A DNA stretch of 38,941 nt from Candidatus Curtissbacteria bacterium RIFCSPLOWO2_02_FULL_40_11 (GCA_001776505.1 MFBV01000044.1:1-38941); one strand, 5' to 3'; positions 9,019 through 18,731 are shown, counted from the first letter of the stretch. Numbers and translations are program-made. The notes: a model not told the origin generated them from the letters alone.

Positions 9019-9882
9019 TCAAGAATTTTCGAGTTCTTCGAGGAGTTTCTTTTGCTCTCGGGAAAGTTTAGAAGGAACGTAGATACGGATAATCACATAG
9101 TGATCACCGTGTTGATTGCTGGAAACGTGTTTGATGCCTTTGCCTCGCAGGCGAATTTGAGTTCCCGGTTGAGTTCCTGATGGTATTTTTATTTTTACAG
9201 ATCCATCTATGGTGTTTATTTCTTCTACTGATCCCAGCGCGGCTTTGGAAAATGATATTTCATGTTCACTCACTATATCGTATCCCCTTCTTTTAAATTT
9301 AGAGTGAGTAGAAACTTGGCAAACTATAATATAGTTCGAAAATTTAATCTCCGAACCATCGTCAACACCTGCGGGGATTTTAATTTTTTGGCGATTGCCT
9401 TCAATCTCTATAGTCTTTTGAGTGCCAAGGACTGCTTCCATAAAATCAAGATTAATAACGTAGCGGGGCAGTCTGGCTTGCCTGCCAAAAGGGGATTGAC
9501 CTCCAAAAAACGCTTCAAAAATATCAAACGGGTCGGCAAAACCTCCAAAATCTTGCCCACCTTGACCGCCACTAGATGACCATGTGTACGTTCTAAAACC
9601 TCCACCGAATGGATTTCCTCCATGACCAGAACCTGCTCCACCAAATCCTCCACCACCTTGTTCGAATGCACCGTGACCGAATTGGTCATAAGCACTCTTT
9701 TTTTGAGGATCGGAAAGAACTTGATATGCTTCGTTTATTTCTTTGAATTTTTTTTCAGCATCTGGAGATTTATCAACGTCGGGGTGATGTTTCCGGGCTT
9801 TTTGGCGATAGGCGCTTTTTATTTCAGCGTCGGTAGCGTTTTTGGAAACACTAAGGACCTGATAGTAGTCTGTTTTCGCCAT
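9019..9882 (-). CDS. dnaJ: DnaJ-family co-chaperone without zinc-finger domain (type II)
   Basis: J-domain YYQVLSVSKNATDAEIKSAYRQKARKHHPDVDK, G/F region, C-terminal domain; no CxxCxGxG repeats. Confidence 0.92.
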   Translation of the reverse strand: MAKTDYYQVLSVSKNATDAEIKSAYRQKARKHHPDVDKSPDAEKKFKEINEAYQVLSDPQKKSAYDQFGHGAFEQGGGGFGGAGSGHGGNPFGGGFRTYTWSSSGGQGGQDFGGFADPFDIFEAFFGGQSPFGRQARLPRYVINLDFMEAVLGTQKTIEIEGNRQKIKIPAGVDDGSEIKFSNYIIVCQVSTHSKFKRRGYDIVSEHEISFSKAALGSVEEINTIDGSVKIKIPSGTQPGTQIRLRGKGIKHVSSNQHGDHYVIIRIYVPSKLSREQKKLLEELENS

Positions 9883-10012
9883 GATTTTAAATTTCTAATT
9901 TCTAATTGCACTAATTATTCTAATCAATTCATTAAATGTCAAAGTCACAAAAGTAATTATAATTTAAAATTAATTTCATTGGGATTTATTTAGATCAATT
10001 AGGTGAATTAGG

Positions 10013-10447
10013 TTAATTAGTAATTTTCTTCCCAGCTAGATCTTGGCCACCTGCATAAGTTGCGGTTGTCTTATTAACTTTAAATTCAATTTCTCCAACC
10101 AAATCATTACCGCTGGAAAGCTGAACCTTATGAATTCCAGAAACTTGAAGAGGGAAATTGACGAGTTCGGTCATGACATTGGCTTTGCCGTTTGGACCTA
10201 GCTTAATTTTGAATTCTTTATCTGGGAATTCCTTCTCTACTTTTTCCGGAGGAATTAATTTTAGAGTCAGAGGATATTCCTGACTCGCTTCCCCGCGTAC
10301 AACTGCTACTAAATACATTTTGGGCCAAGCGATTGGGAGGTTTTTGACAAAGAACTGATCAAAAATCCCTATAATTGATAATTTTTGTTCTTGGGAAACG
10401 CTTGCATGGTCACAAAGGACAAAGATATCTGTAGAAAGATTTGCCAT
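10013..10447 (-). CDS. Small conserved hypothetical protein in the dnaK-dnaJ operon
   Basis: 144 aa ORF MANLSTDIFVLCDHASVSQEQKLSIIGIFDQFF..., 1-nt gap to dnaK stop. Confidence 0.7.
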   Translation of the reverse strand: MANLSTDIFVLCDHASVSQEQKLSIIGIFDQFFVKNLPIAWPKMYLVAVVRGEASQEYPLTLKLIPPEKVEKEFPDKEFKIKLGPNGKANVMTELVNFPLQVSGIHKVQLSSGNDLVGEIEFKVNKTTATYAGGQDLAGKKITN

Positions 10448-10448
10448 G

Positions 10449-12374
10449 TTAATCTTTGACTACTTCGCCTTCTTGAACTTCGCCGGAATCTTTGTCTTCT
10501 TTTTCATCTTTGCTGTTGGCTTTTTTCTTATCATCTGTCTGACCATTTGTTGATTGATCAGCCCCTTCTTGAGTTTGTCCTTGAGCTTTACTCATTGCTT
10601 CACCGATTTTTGATAGAGACGATGAAAGTTCTTCGGTCTTTTGCTTCACTTCGTCCACGGGACCAGCTGCCTGGATATCTTTTACAGCTTTAATTTTTTC
10701 CTCAACTTCTTTGCGTGTATCTTCGCCAACTTTGTCACCGGCGTCTTTTAGAGATTTCTCTGCTTGATACACAAGAGAATCAGCCTGATTTCTAGTTTCA
10801 ATTTCATCTTTTTTAGTCTCATCTTCTTTGGCGTGTTCTTCCGCCTCGCGGGTCATGCGCTTTATTTCCTCGTCAGTTAAGCCGGTCGAGCCAGTAATCT
10901 TAATTGATTGTTCTTTGCCAGAAGTTTTGTCTTTGGCTTTTACATTTAGAATTCCATTTGTGTCAAGATCAAAAGTTACTTCGACTTGTGGAACACCACG
11001 CGGTGCCGGGGGAATTCCGTCCAAAATAAATCTTCCAAGTGATTTGTCGTCTGTAGCCATTGGCCTTTCCCCCTGCAGTACATTTATTTCTACTGTGGTC
11101 TGATTGTCGGCGGCTGTTGAAAAAACTTCTGATTTAGAAGTTGGAATAGTAGAGTTTTTAGTTATTAGTGGGGTTGATACTCCACCTAAAGTTTCGATTC
11201 CCATTGTAAGTGGGGTGACGTCAAGCAGAACCATTTCTTTCATTTCGCCGGTTAATACTCCGCCTTGAACTGCAGCACCAACAGCTACAACCTCATCAGG
11301 GTTTAAGCCTTTGTGTGGTTCTTTACCGAAAAATTCCTGGACTTTTTTAACAACCAGCGGCATCCTTGTCATTCCACCAACAAGAATTACTTCGTCGATT
11401 TTTTTAGAGTCCAACTTTGAGTCTTTAAGCGCAGTTTCGACCGGCTTGAATGTTTTATCTACCAAATCGCCTACAATTGCTTCGAGTTTAGACCTGGACA
11501 ATTTTACCTGCAAATGTTTTGGCCCGGCACTATCTGCCGTTAAGTAGGGAATCGAAACTTCTGTTTCTGCGGTACCTGAAAGTTCTATCTTTGCTTTTTC
11601 GGCAGCATCTCTTAGGCGCTGGAGAGCTTGCTTATCATCTTTAACGTCGATTCCCTGTTCTTTTTTAAACTCAGATGCCAGAAAGTCAATAATTTTGGCA
11701 TCAAAATCGTCACCACCTAAATGAGTATCACCGTTCGTCGCCTTTACTTCGAATACTCCTTCGCCAAGTTCAAGAATTGAAATATCGAAAGTTCCGCCGC
11801 CAAGATCGTAAACAGCAATTGTATGAGCGTGGGATTTATCCAATCCATAAGCAAGGGCTGCTGCGGTTGGTTCGTTGATGATTCTTTCAACTTTGAAGCC
11901 AGCAATTTCCCCGGCTTGTTTGGTTGCTTGTCTTTGGGAGTCGTCGAAATAAGCTGGAACCGTAATTACTGCTTTTTCTACTTTTTCCCCAAGATAACTT
12001 TCGGCGTCTTTTTTAATTTTCCCCAAAACCATTGCCGAAATTTCCTGAGGTGTATAATCTCTTCCATCTACACTGACGACAGCCATACCCTCACGGCCAT
12101 CTTTGATTTCGTAAGGAAGCCATTTAAGATCTTTTTGGACTTCGGGATCTTTGTATTTTCGTCCCATCAGACGTTTCACTGAAAATACAGTAGTTTTCGG
12201 ATTAACGACCATTTGTCTTTTTGCGGGTTCACCCACAACGTTTTTGGTTGGGTCTACAACAGAAGGAATTGTATTTTTGCCTTCGGCTGAGTGAATGATT
12301 TTTGGTTTACCGGCTTCTACAACAGCAACCGCTGAATTGGTAGTTCCTAAATCTATGCCGATGACTTTACTCAT
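10449..12374 (-). CDS. dnaK: Molecular chaperone DnaK
   Basis: [27 protein letters not shown]; full-length Hsp70. Confidence 0.98.
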   Translation of the reverse strand: MSKVIGIDLGTTNSAVAVVEAGKPKIIHSAEGKNTIPSVVDPTKNVVGEPAKRQMVVNPKTTVFSVKRLMGRKYKDPEVQKDLKWLPYEIKDGREGMAVVSVDGRDYTPQEISAMVLGKIKKDAESYLGEKVEKAVITVPAYFDDSQRQATKQAGEIAGFKVERIINEPTAAALAYGLDKSHAHTIAVYDLGGGTFDISILELGEGVFEVKATNGDTHLGGDDFDAKIIDFLASEFKKEQGIDVKDDKQALQRLRDAAEKAKIELSGTAETEVSIPYLTADSAGPKHLQVKLSRSKLEAIVGDLVDKTFKPVETALKDSKLDSKKIDEVILVGGMTRMPLVVKKVQEFFGKEPHKGLNPDEVVAVGAAVQGGVLTGEMKEMVLLDVTPLTMGIETLGGVSTPLITKNSTIPTSKSEVFSTAADNQTTVEINVLQGERPMATDDKSLGRFILDGIPPAPRGVPQVEVTFDLDTNGILNVKAKDKTSGKEQSIKITGSTGLTDEEIKRMTREAEEHAKEDETKKDEIETRNQADSLVYQAEKSLKDAGDKVGEDTRKEVEEKIKAVKDIQAAGPVDEVKQKTEELSSSLSKIGEAMSKAQGQTQEGADQSTNGQTDDKKKANSKDEKEDKDSGEVQEGEVVKD

Positions 12375-12474
12375 GTTTAGTCCTTCTTAATTTTTAATTT
12401 ATAATTTTCAATTTTAAATGAATTTCTAATAATTAAATTTAAAAAATTGAGTTCAAATTTCAAATTTAAAATTC

Positions 12475-12978
12475 TTATGCATAATCACCAAAGTCACTTA
12501 CTTCCTCAGCTTTCTTCTCGGCCTCCGCATCAACTTTTTTCTTAGTAACAATTACTTTTGCATGTCTTAAAACTGTATTCTCTATTTTATATCCTTTGGC
12601 TAGTACCTTCACTACCATATTTTCTTTTTCTCCTTCTTGAGTCTCGATTGCTTCATGAAATTCTGGATTAAACTGCGCACCTTCTGCTGCAATTTCTTCA
12701 ACGCCTTCTTGTGTAAAAATATCTTTAAATTGTTTTACAACCATTTCTAAACCTTCATCTTTTAAATGTGCTTGAGCTTTTTCCAGGTTCTCCAGTACAG
12801 GAATCAGTTTTTCTATTAAAAGACTTGCGGAAAGTCTGGAAAGAAGCTTTCTTTCCTCTTCAACTCTTTTTTCTAAGTTTTGATAATCGGCAAGAGCACG
12901 CTTGAGTTGACTCTCAAGTTCGTGAGTTTTGGCAACGTTTTTAGAATTTGTTTTTCCTGCTTTTGTTGCTTTCGGCAT
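12475..12978 (-). CDS. grpE: Nucleotide exchange factor GrpE
   Basis: Coiled coil plus FNPEFHEAIETQEGEKENMVVKVLAKGYKIENTVLRHAKVIVTK. Confidence 0.93.
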   Translation of the reverse strand: MPKATKAGKTNSKNVAKTHELESQLKRALADYQNLEKRVEEERKLLSRLSASLLIEKLIPVLENLEKAQAHLKDEGLEMVVKQFKDIFTQEGVEEIAAEGAQFNPEFHEAIETQEGEKENMVVKVLAKGYKIENTVLRHAKVIVTKKKVDAEAEKKAEEVSDFGDYA

Positions 12979-12980
12979 AT

Positions 12981-13700
12981 TTACCTTCCTACTTCAGAAA
13001 GAAGTTGAGAAAAATATTTCATTGTTGGAATTATCATTGAATAATTCAACCTTGACGGACCAATAATGCCAAGAAAGCCTTGATGCGTCGGCATTTGATA
13101 GCGAGTAACTACAAAACTGCATGGTTCAAGATAAGGAATACCGAGTTCTTCTCCAAATAAAATTCTGAGCTTTTCTTCGCGTGGAAGTTGATTCATTATC
13201 GGCGCAAGCATCTCTGCTTTGTCTAACATGGAAAGTATTTGTTTGGTTATGTCGATATCGTAAAACTCTGGCATATCTAAAATATTTGCCATGCCTGCCG
13301 AATAAAGATCTCCTACGTCGTCGGTTACAACTGCAAGAGACCTTGTTTGGTCAGCTAAAGCTTTAGCTGTATGTCGGAGAAGTTTTTCATAAGGTTCGTT
13401 TGGTTCGGTTAATTCTTCTTTAATGGCAACTTCATCCTTTAGTGAAAGCGATTTTTCTTCCATTAGTTGGTCGACGTAGAATTTCATGCCAGCAGAAGTT
13501 GGAACACGGCCTGCAGAAGTGTGGAGTTGCTTTAGATAACCCATGTTGGTGAGTTTGACCATTTCGTTTCTGATAGTTGCCGGTGAAACTCCTAGTGAGG
13601 ATTCCTTTTCAATAGTTTCCGAGCCAACAGCTTCTGCGGTTTCGATATATTTTTCGATAATTACCCGAAGTAAATTTTTGTGGCGTTCGGTTAAATCCAT
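12981..13700 (-). CDS. hrcA: Heat-inducible transcription repressor HrcA, short form (239 aa)
   Basis: LTERHKNLLRVIIEKYIETAEAVGSETI...GVSPATIRNEMVKLTNMGYLKQLHTSAGRVPTSAGMKFYVD. Confidence 0.93.
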   Translation of the reverse strand: MDLTERHKNLLRVIIEKYIETAEAVGSETIEKESSLGVSPATIRNEMVKLTNMGYLKQLHTSAGRVPTSAGMKFYVDQLMEEKSLSLKDEVAIKEELTEPNEPYEKLLRHTAKALADQTRSLAVVTDDVGDLYSAGMANILDMPEFYDIDITKQILSMLDKAEMLAPIMNQLPREEKLRILFGEELGIPYLEPCSFVVTRYQMPTHQGFLGIIGPSRLNYSMIIPTMKYFSQLLSEVGR

Positions 13701-13706
13701 AGAGAG

Positions 13707-13734
13707 TTAGCAGACAATGTATCACGAGTGCTAA
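13707..13734 (-). promoter_or_regulatory. CIRCE-like HrcA operator (degenerate, N10 spacer)
   Basis: TTAGCAGAC-N10-GAGTGCTAA versus consensus TTAGCACTC-N9-GAGTGCTAA; overlaps the hrcA promoter. Confidence 0.8.
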
Positions 13735-13744
13735 TATTTGTCAA
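13716..13744 (-). promoter_or_regulatory. Sigma70-type promoter of hrcA-grpE-dnaK operon
   Basis: Minus strand TTGACA-N17-TACATT. Confidence 0.75.
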
Positions 13745-13751
13745 GAGGAAA

Positions 13752-14273
13752 TTAAACACCAAAATATTCCAGAGTATAAGTTTGTCTATCAGTGGTTACT
13801 TTTGATTTATAAACCGGAAGGCTTCTTTTTCTTCCCCTTAAGAAAAACTCTTCGGTCATTTTGTAGTCGCTTGGAATAAATAAATCTCTATTTTGTCTCA
13901 TTTCCCCCTTTGTGAACCATCTGACTTCACCCTCAGTTTGAGTTTTGGCATGATCTGTTTCAGCTGTGGTTTCACAAACCCAAATTACAAAATGATTTGT
14001 AATTTTGCCATCAGTTTGTAAATGTTCAACGACGACTCCCTTTATACTAACAAACTTAACGTTTAGTCCGGTTTCTTCGAGAGTTTCTCTAACAATCGCA
14101 TCTTCAATATCTTCTCCAAATTCTATTTTGCCGCCAATCATACTCCAGAAACCTTCGTATGGTGGCTTTGTCCTTTTTATGAATAGCAATTTATCACCAT
14201 ATATAACCGGACTTGCAGCAACGTTTTCAATCTGTAAAGTTTCTTCTTCTTTCACTGGATTTCTCTCAGACAT
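13752..14273 (-). CDS. NUDIX hydrolase
   Basis: Nudix box GGKIEFGEDIEDAIVRETLEETGL. Confidence 0.92.
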   Translation of the reverse strand: MSERNPVKEEETLQIENVAASPVIYGDKLLFIKRTKPPYEGFWSMIGGKIEFGEDIEDAIVRETLEETGLNVKFVSIKGVVVEHLQTDGKITNHFVIWVCETTAETDHAKTQTEGEVRWFTKGEMRQNRDLFIPSDYKMTEEFFLRGRKRSLPVYKSKVTTDRQTYTLEYFGV

Positions 14274-14344
14274 ATTTTAGGCATCATTTTAACATTTCAG
14301 GCACGTCAATTTGCATCACTTCAACTTGAAATCGAAATATCTTC

Positions 14345-14370
14345 ACTTTAATGATTTAAATCATTAAAGT
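14345..14370. repeat. 26-bp perfect palindrome in a divergent intergenic region
   Basis: ACTTTAATGATTTAAATCATTAAAGT. Confidence 0.85.
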
Positions 14371-14442
14371 ATTTAGCCTTAATTTTTACCGGATTTGTGG
14401 AGCCGACGGCAACTTTCATGCTTGATGTATAATACTTTTGTG

Positions 14443-14937
14443 ATGACAGAAAGACAAGATAAGTCTTCGGCGGTGATAGCTGAAAAAGCGATGATTGAAG
14501 AGATAGGAACCCTTGGCAATTCTCCTCAGAAAAGAGCGATATTCTTAAAAGCCTTTGGACGTTTTAGACAACAAGTAATTGACCTTGATCATGTCGAAGG
14601 TCTTGTTGTCGGTTTTAATAGAAAGGAAGAAACTATAAACGTAGTTCACCTCCTGAAAGATCCTGAGCCTAACCCCGAAGAAAGAATATTTGAGGAAACC
14701 TTTAAAGCAATGTTCACTAATGCTGACCCGTTTGATAGGGATCTTCTTTTAATTTCCACAGCTTACGCAAAATTAGCACCAGCATTCAGGGGTTCAACAG
14801 TTAAAGTTTTTGTATTCACTGCCCCTCTTGATATTAATCTGGAAGTTGCCTACACAAAAAATGTTCGTGATAGTTCCCATCCTATGGTACTTATATCTAA
14901 GAGTAATACTCCTAGATTGCTTTCAGCTGCAGCCTAA
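14443..14937 (+). CDS. Hypothetical protein
   Basis: ORF; likely start MTERQDKSS at 14443 rather than 14395. Confidence 0.6.
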   Translation: MTERQDKSSAVIAEKAMIEEIGTLGNSPQKRAIFLKAFGRFRQQVIDLDHVEGLVVGFNRKEETINVVHLLKDPEPNPEERIFEETFKAMFTNADPFDRDLLLISTAYAKLAPAFRGSTVKVFVFTAPLDINLEVAYTKNVRDSSHPMVLISKSNTPRLLSAAA

Positions 14938-14940
14938 CTT

Positions 14941-15014
14941 TTATATTTTTAAAACTGCAAGAAAGCCTCCTGCGGTATATCTACTTGTCCAAAGCGGCGC
15001 ATGCGCTTTTTGCC
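14941..15014 (-). pseudogene. Displaced lepA 3' tail
   Basis: Minus strand reads GKKRMRRFGQVDIPQEAF(-1 nt)AVLKI*, versus LepA GKKRMRRFGNIDIPQEAFLAVLKI*; mostly synonymous differences. Confidence 0.93.
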
Positions 15015-15380
15015 TTAATGCGAATATAATTTAACTTCGGGCATTGGAAAATGCCGCTTATTGTAGGTAATTAATGTTAAATGAAAATTTGCGGCGGTTG
15101 CTGCAATCAGCATATCTGCAATATCAAGTCTGTACTTCTGTTTAAATGCGCCGGCTTTCTCTGCTATCTCGAAAGTAGCATCGAGGGGAAAGAAAATATT
15201 TTTTAGTTGCTTCACCACTTTTTCTGGCTGCTTGGTTAAACCGGCTCTAACTTCAGATATGGTAATAACGGAACAGTAAAGATTACCGATTTTTGAGAGG
15301 TTCTCTACTAGTCTTACTTCCTTTTCTCGACTCTTAAGAAACCAAATAATGACGTCTGAATCGACTAAATATTTATCCAC
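15015..15380 (-). CDS. vapC: PIN-domain toxin (VapC-like)
   Basis: MDKYLVDSDVIIWFLK, SEVRAG, DIADMLIAATA acidic PIN residues; overlaps the antitoxin ORF. Confidence 0.88.
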   Translation of the reverse strand: MDKYLVDSDVIIWFLKSREKEVRLVENLSKIGNLYCSVITISEVRAGLTKQPEKVVKQLKNIFFPLDATFEIAEKAGAFKQKYRLDIADMLIAATAANFHLTLITYNKRHFPMPEVKLYSH

Positions 15381-15651
15381 GAATTTTCTTATTTAGACGA
15401 ACGTTCGTCGAGGCCCAAAGACTTCTTCGCCAAGCAGTCAGCTCCTTGTCCGATTTAAAATCTATACCGCCGGCTTTGGTCCATATTCCTTTTAATTTTT
15501 TCAAGCTTTCTTCCCTTTTAATTCTTGCGATTTTTTCTTTAAGGGCTTCTGCGATCACTTTACTTCTTTCTCTCGGGGAGATGATTTCCCTGAGATCTGC
15601 AGCTAAGTCTTTTGGTAATGTTATATTAATTCTGGAAACATTTGTGCTCAT
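15373..15651 (-). CDS. Ribbon-helix-helix antitoxin (VapB-like)
   Basis: RINITLPKDLAADLREIISPRERSKVIAEALKEK; 8-nt overlap with the PIN toxin. Confidence 0.85.
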   Translation of the reverse strand: MSTNVSRINITLPKDLAADLREIISPRERSKVIAEALKEKIARIKREESLKKLKGIWTKAGGIDFKSDKELTAWRRSLWASTNVRLNKKIRG

Positions 15652-15666
15652 AATCTATACACATTT

Positions 15667-15695
15667 ATAATACATACTTTAAATGCTCTTGTCAA
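15667..15695 (-). promoter_or_regulatory. Promoter of the PIN TA operon
   Basis: Minus strand TTGACA-N17-TATTAT, starting 9 nt past the lepA stop. Confidence 0.75.
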
Positions 15696-15704
15696 GGTCG
15701 TTTT

Positions 15705-17567
15705 TTAAATCTTTAACACAGCTAGGAACGCCTCTTGTGGTATGTCTATATTACCGAACCGCCTCATTCTTTTTTTACCTTTTTTCTGTTTCTCCAAGAG
15801 CTTTTTCTTGCGGGTGACATCCCCGCCATAGAGTTTTTGGGTGACGTCTTTGCGAAATGCAGGAATTGTTTCTCGGGCAATGATTTTTCCGCCGATTGCA
15901 GCTTGAAGGGGAATAGCTATCTGCTGGCGGGGAATAATGTCTTTTAATTTTTCTACCAGTTTTCTGCCAAATGTTTCGGATTTATCCTTATGTACCACCT
16001 GAGATAACCCTTCGACCTGTTCGTGATTAACTAAAATATCGAGTTTAACCAATTTTGATTCACGATACTCCCCGATTTCGAAATCAAAAGACGCAAAACC
16101 CGAAGTAGCACTTTTTAGCTGGTCATAAAAACCGATTAAAAGTTCGATTAAAGGAATTTCGGCTTCAATTTTTAAAGCGTTACCGATATTTTCAATATGT
16201 TTTTGTTCTCCTCTTTTGTCGTATATAAGATTAGAAATTACACCCATATATTTTTTGGGAGCAAATATTGTAACTATTGCAATTGGTTCTTTTAGAGATC
16301 TTGCCTGAGGATTAAACTGTTGAGCTTTATTAATAATTTCTCCGTCAACTTCAAAATTTACAGAAGGAGAAGTAACTATAATGTCTAAATCGTATTCTCT
16401 TTCCAGTCTCTCTTGAGTAATCTGCGCGTGTAGAAGCCCCAAAAATCCGCAACGGAAACCTTGGCCGAGTGATGTTGATGACTCCGAAGAAAAATTGAGT
16501 GCAGCGTCGTTTAGTTTTAATTTTTCGAGTCCTGTTTTCAATTTTTCGTGGTCATGAGGGTCGGTGGGATAAAAAGATAGGAAAACAACGGGCTTTGCTT
16601 CTTGATATCCGGGTAGAGAATTTGCGGGATTTTCGACGGTTGTTACTGTGTCTCCGACTTTTACGCAAGATAGATTTTTAATGTTTGTAATTATGTAACC
16701 GACTTCTCCATCTGATATTTTTTCAACTTGAGTGGGTTTTGGTGTCAAATAACCAATTTGCAGTACTTCGGCACGGGTTTTTGTTGCCAATAATAATATT
16801 TGATTACCAATTTTGATTTCACCACCAAAGAGCCTGATTGTTGCAATAACTCCTTTATAAGGGTCTAGAGAAGAATCGAATATTAAAGCCTGCAATCCCT
16901 CAGCTAAAGGCCAGGCCTTTTTGCTCACCGATAGACTAGACCCAAGGCCTGGCCTTGTTCTAGGTGATGGAACTTTTTTAATAATTGTTTCTATTACTTC
17001 TTCTACGTTTTCCCCTGTTTTTGCTGAAACTTTAATTATCTCGTCTTCTGAGAAACCCAATGCTTTTATTTCTTCGATGGTTTTTCCAATATTTGCCTGT
17101 GGGCTATCGATTTTATTGATAACTGGAATAATTGTGAGATTAGCGTCAAGCGACAATTTAAAATTGGCGAGTGTTTGTGCTTGAACTCCTTGCGTAGCGT
17201 CAACAATTAAAACTGCTCCTTCAACAGAAGCAAGAGATCTGGATACTTCGTAGGTAAAGTCAACGTGGCCGGGGGTATCGATGAGGTTCAGAATGTAATT
17301 CTGAACCGGTGAATGGTTAATGGTTAATGGTTCGTTGGCTTTTTCGTATTCGCGATGAACTATAAACGATGAACTATAAACCAGTCTTATAGCTTTAAGC
17401 TTAATCGTGATGCCGTATTCGCGTTCGAGTTCTAGACTGTCAAGAAGTTGTTCAGGGTGGCCCTTTTCGACAGCCCCGCAAATTTCCATGATGCGATCGG
17501 CAAGAGTTGATTTGCCGTGATCTATGTGTGCAACAAGACAGAAGTTACGGATGTTAGCTGTTTTCAT
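15705..17567 (-). CDS. lepA: Elongation factor 4 (LepA)
   Basis: NFCLVAHIDHGKSTLADRIME, LIDTPGHVDFTYEVSRSL, C-terminal KKRMRRFGNIDIPQEAFLAVLKI; extra in-frame segment in the G domain. Confidence 0.97.
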   Translation of the reverse strand: MKTANIRNFCLVAHIDHGKSTLADRIMEICGAVEKGHPEQLLDSLELEREYGITIKLKAIRLVYSSSFIVHREYEKANEPLTINHSPVQNYILNLIDTPGHVDFTYEVSRSLASVEGAVLIVDATQGVQAQTLANFKLSLDANLTIIPVINKIDSPQANIGKTIEEIKALGFSEDEIIKVSAKTGENVEEVIETIIKKVPSPRTRPGLGSSLSVSKKAWPLAEGLQALIFDSSLDPYKGVIATIRLFGGEIKIGNQILLLATKTRAEVLQIGYLTPKPTQVEKISDGEVGYIITNIKNLSCVKVGDTVTTVENPANSLPGYQEAKPVVFLSFYPTDPHDHEKLKTGLEKLKLNDAALNFSSESSTSLGQGFRCGFLGLLHAQITQERLEREYDLDIIVTSPSVNFEVDGEIINKAQQFNPQARSLKEPIAIVTIFAPKKYMGVISNLIYDKRGEQKHIENIGNALKIEAEIPLIELLIGFYDQLKSATSGFASFDFEIGEYRESKLVKLDILVNHEQVEGLSQVVHKDKSETFGRKLVEKLKDIIPRQQIAIPLQAAIGGKIIARETIPAFRKDVTQKLYGGDVTRKKKLLEKQKKGKKRMRRFGNIDIPQEAFLAVLKI

Positions 17568-17568
17568 G

Positions 17569-18019
17569 TTATTTTGTTATTGATAAAAATACACTATTTT
17601 TTAAAGTATTTATACTTTGTAAATCTGCAGTGTGCGAAAAATGACCGATGTATGATTGCAGTGATTGATATGGAAGCCGATTTTTCGTAATTCTTTTGAA
17701 GACTCTCTTCTTAGTCTTCGTCTTAACCAACCGATAATGAGGTAAAACCGTGTATCCACAGAAATCAATTCCCCAATAAAATTTTCTTAAGAATATTTTA
17801 TTGGGATGAAGCTCGAGTCTTAGCTCGCTATCTAAAAACTGTTTTAATGTATTAATACATTGGTACAAGTGCTCTCTGTTTGAACCTAGAATTAGAAAAT
17901 CATCCGCGTATCGGAGGTAGTATCTTGTTTTTAGTTTGTGCTTAATAAATTGATCAAGCTAGTTTAAGTATATATTGGTAAATATCTGGCTGGTTAGATT
18001 GCCCAGTGTATACTTTGGC
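17569..18019 (-). pseudogene. Reverse transcriptase remnant (5'-truncated, premature TAG)
   Basis: Minus strand reads YTLGNLTSQIFTNIYLN*LDQFIKHKLKTRYYLRYADDFLILGSNREHLYQCINTLKQFLDSELRLELHPNKIFLRKFYWGIDFCGYTVLPHYRLVKTKTKKR...; YADD motif; in-frame stop at 17959-17961. Confidence 0.9.
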
Positions 18020-18026
18020 AACTAGT

Positions 18027-18060
18027 AGAGGTCCGACCTGTGATAGAGGTTGAACCTCTA
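18027..18060. repeat. Pair of short GAGGT...ACCTC palindromes
   Basis: AGAGGTCCGACCT and TAGAGGTTGAACCTCTA. Confidence 0.6.
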
Positions 18061-18134
18061 TTTTCTGATCTGGTATTAATTTAAAAAAACGAAAACCAAA
18101 ATTCAAGAAGCCAAAATTCCCAAGATTTCAATTT

Positions 18135-18731
18135 TCAAATCTCAAGATTTGCAGGCACTACCACGGGGAAGGCAAAGACACCGCCAAGGGCACAGTCGCG
18201 GCGCCAGACGCAGACGCGCAATAGACCGTCAGGGCGGTACCGACCAACATCAGCAACGCGGGAACCAAACGTTTCGTCTGGTGTTCTTGCATGAAAACCA
18301 ACTAAAAGTTTCTTGCCTATTCGCTTTTGGTGTTCAATGTCAAGTTGCGTGTCAACATACGCATGAGCCATGATGGCTTTAACGCCTGGAACCTTAAGAT
18401 CTTGATCAAACTCGCCCTCAATCATTTCCTTCTGCCTGTCTAGAGCTCGCTCATTGCTTTTAGGAATGGGAACGCCTCTTTTTGTCTTTTTGTCTACAAA
18501 AGCAGCCGCTTCAAAAGAGACGGGTACCACAAGGCTTCTTAGATCTTGTGCTGCATTGACATAACCAAAATATTGTGCATCCTCAATTAGCTGTTGGGTA
18601 ATAGATTTGGGCCGGATTTGGCAAATGATAATTTCCTGACCAGCCTCCTTGGCCTTTTCGGCCAAAGCCTTGCTCTGCTCATTGGAAAACCTAAAAATTG
18701 ATTCTTCTTGTTCAGCGCGCTCAGCTGTCAT
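18135..18731 (-). CDS. Hypothetical protein
   Basis: 198 aa ORF without a recognisable family. Confidence 0.5.
   Translation of the reverse strand: MTAERAEQEESIFRFSNEQSKALAEKAKEAGQEIIICQIRPKSITQQLIEDAQYFGYVNAAQDLRSLVVPVSFEAAAFVDKKTKRGVPIPKSNERALDRQKEMIEGEFDQDLKVPGVKAIMAHAYVDTQLDIEHQKRIGKKLLVGFHARTPDETFGSRVADVGRYRPDGLLRVCVWRRDCALGGVFAFPVVVPANLEI

Noticed and set aside
17569-18019. Active diversity-generating retroelement
   Set aside because: The RT is truncated with an in-frame stop, and I could not find a template/variable repeat pair in the window.
18149-18373. Plus-strand 74-aa basic ORF (MQALPRGRQRHRQGHSRGARRR...)
   Set aside because: Antisense to the 198-aa ORF, low complexity and arginine-rich; likely spurious.
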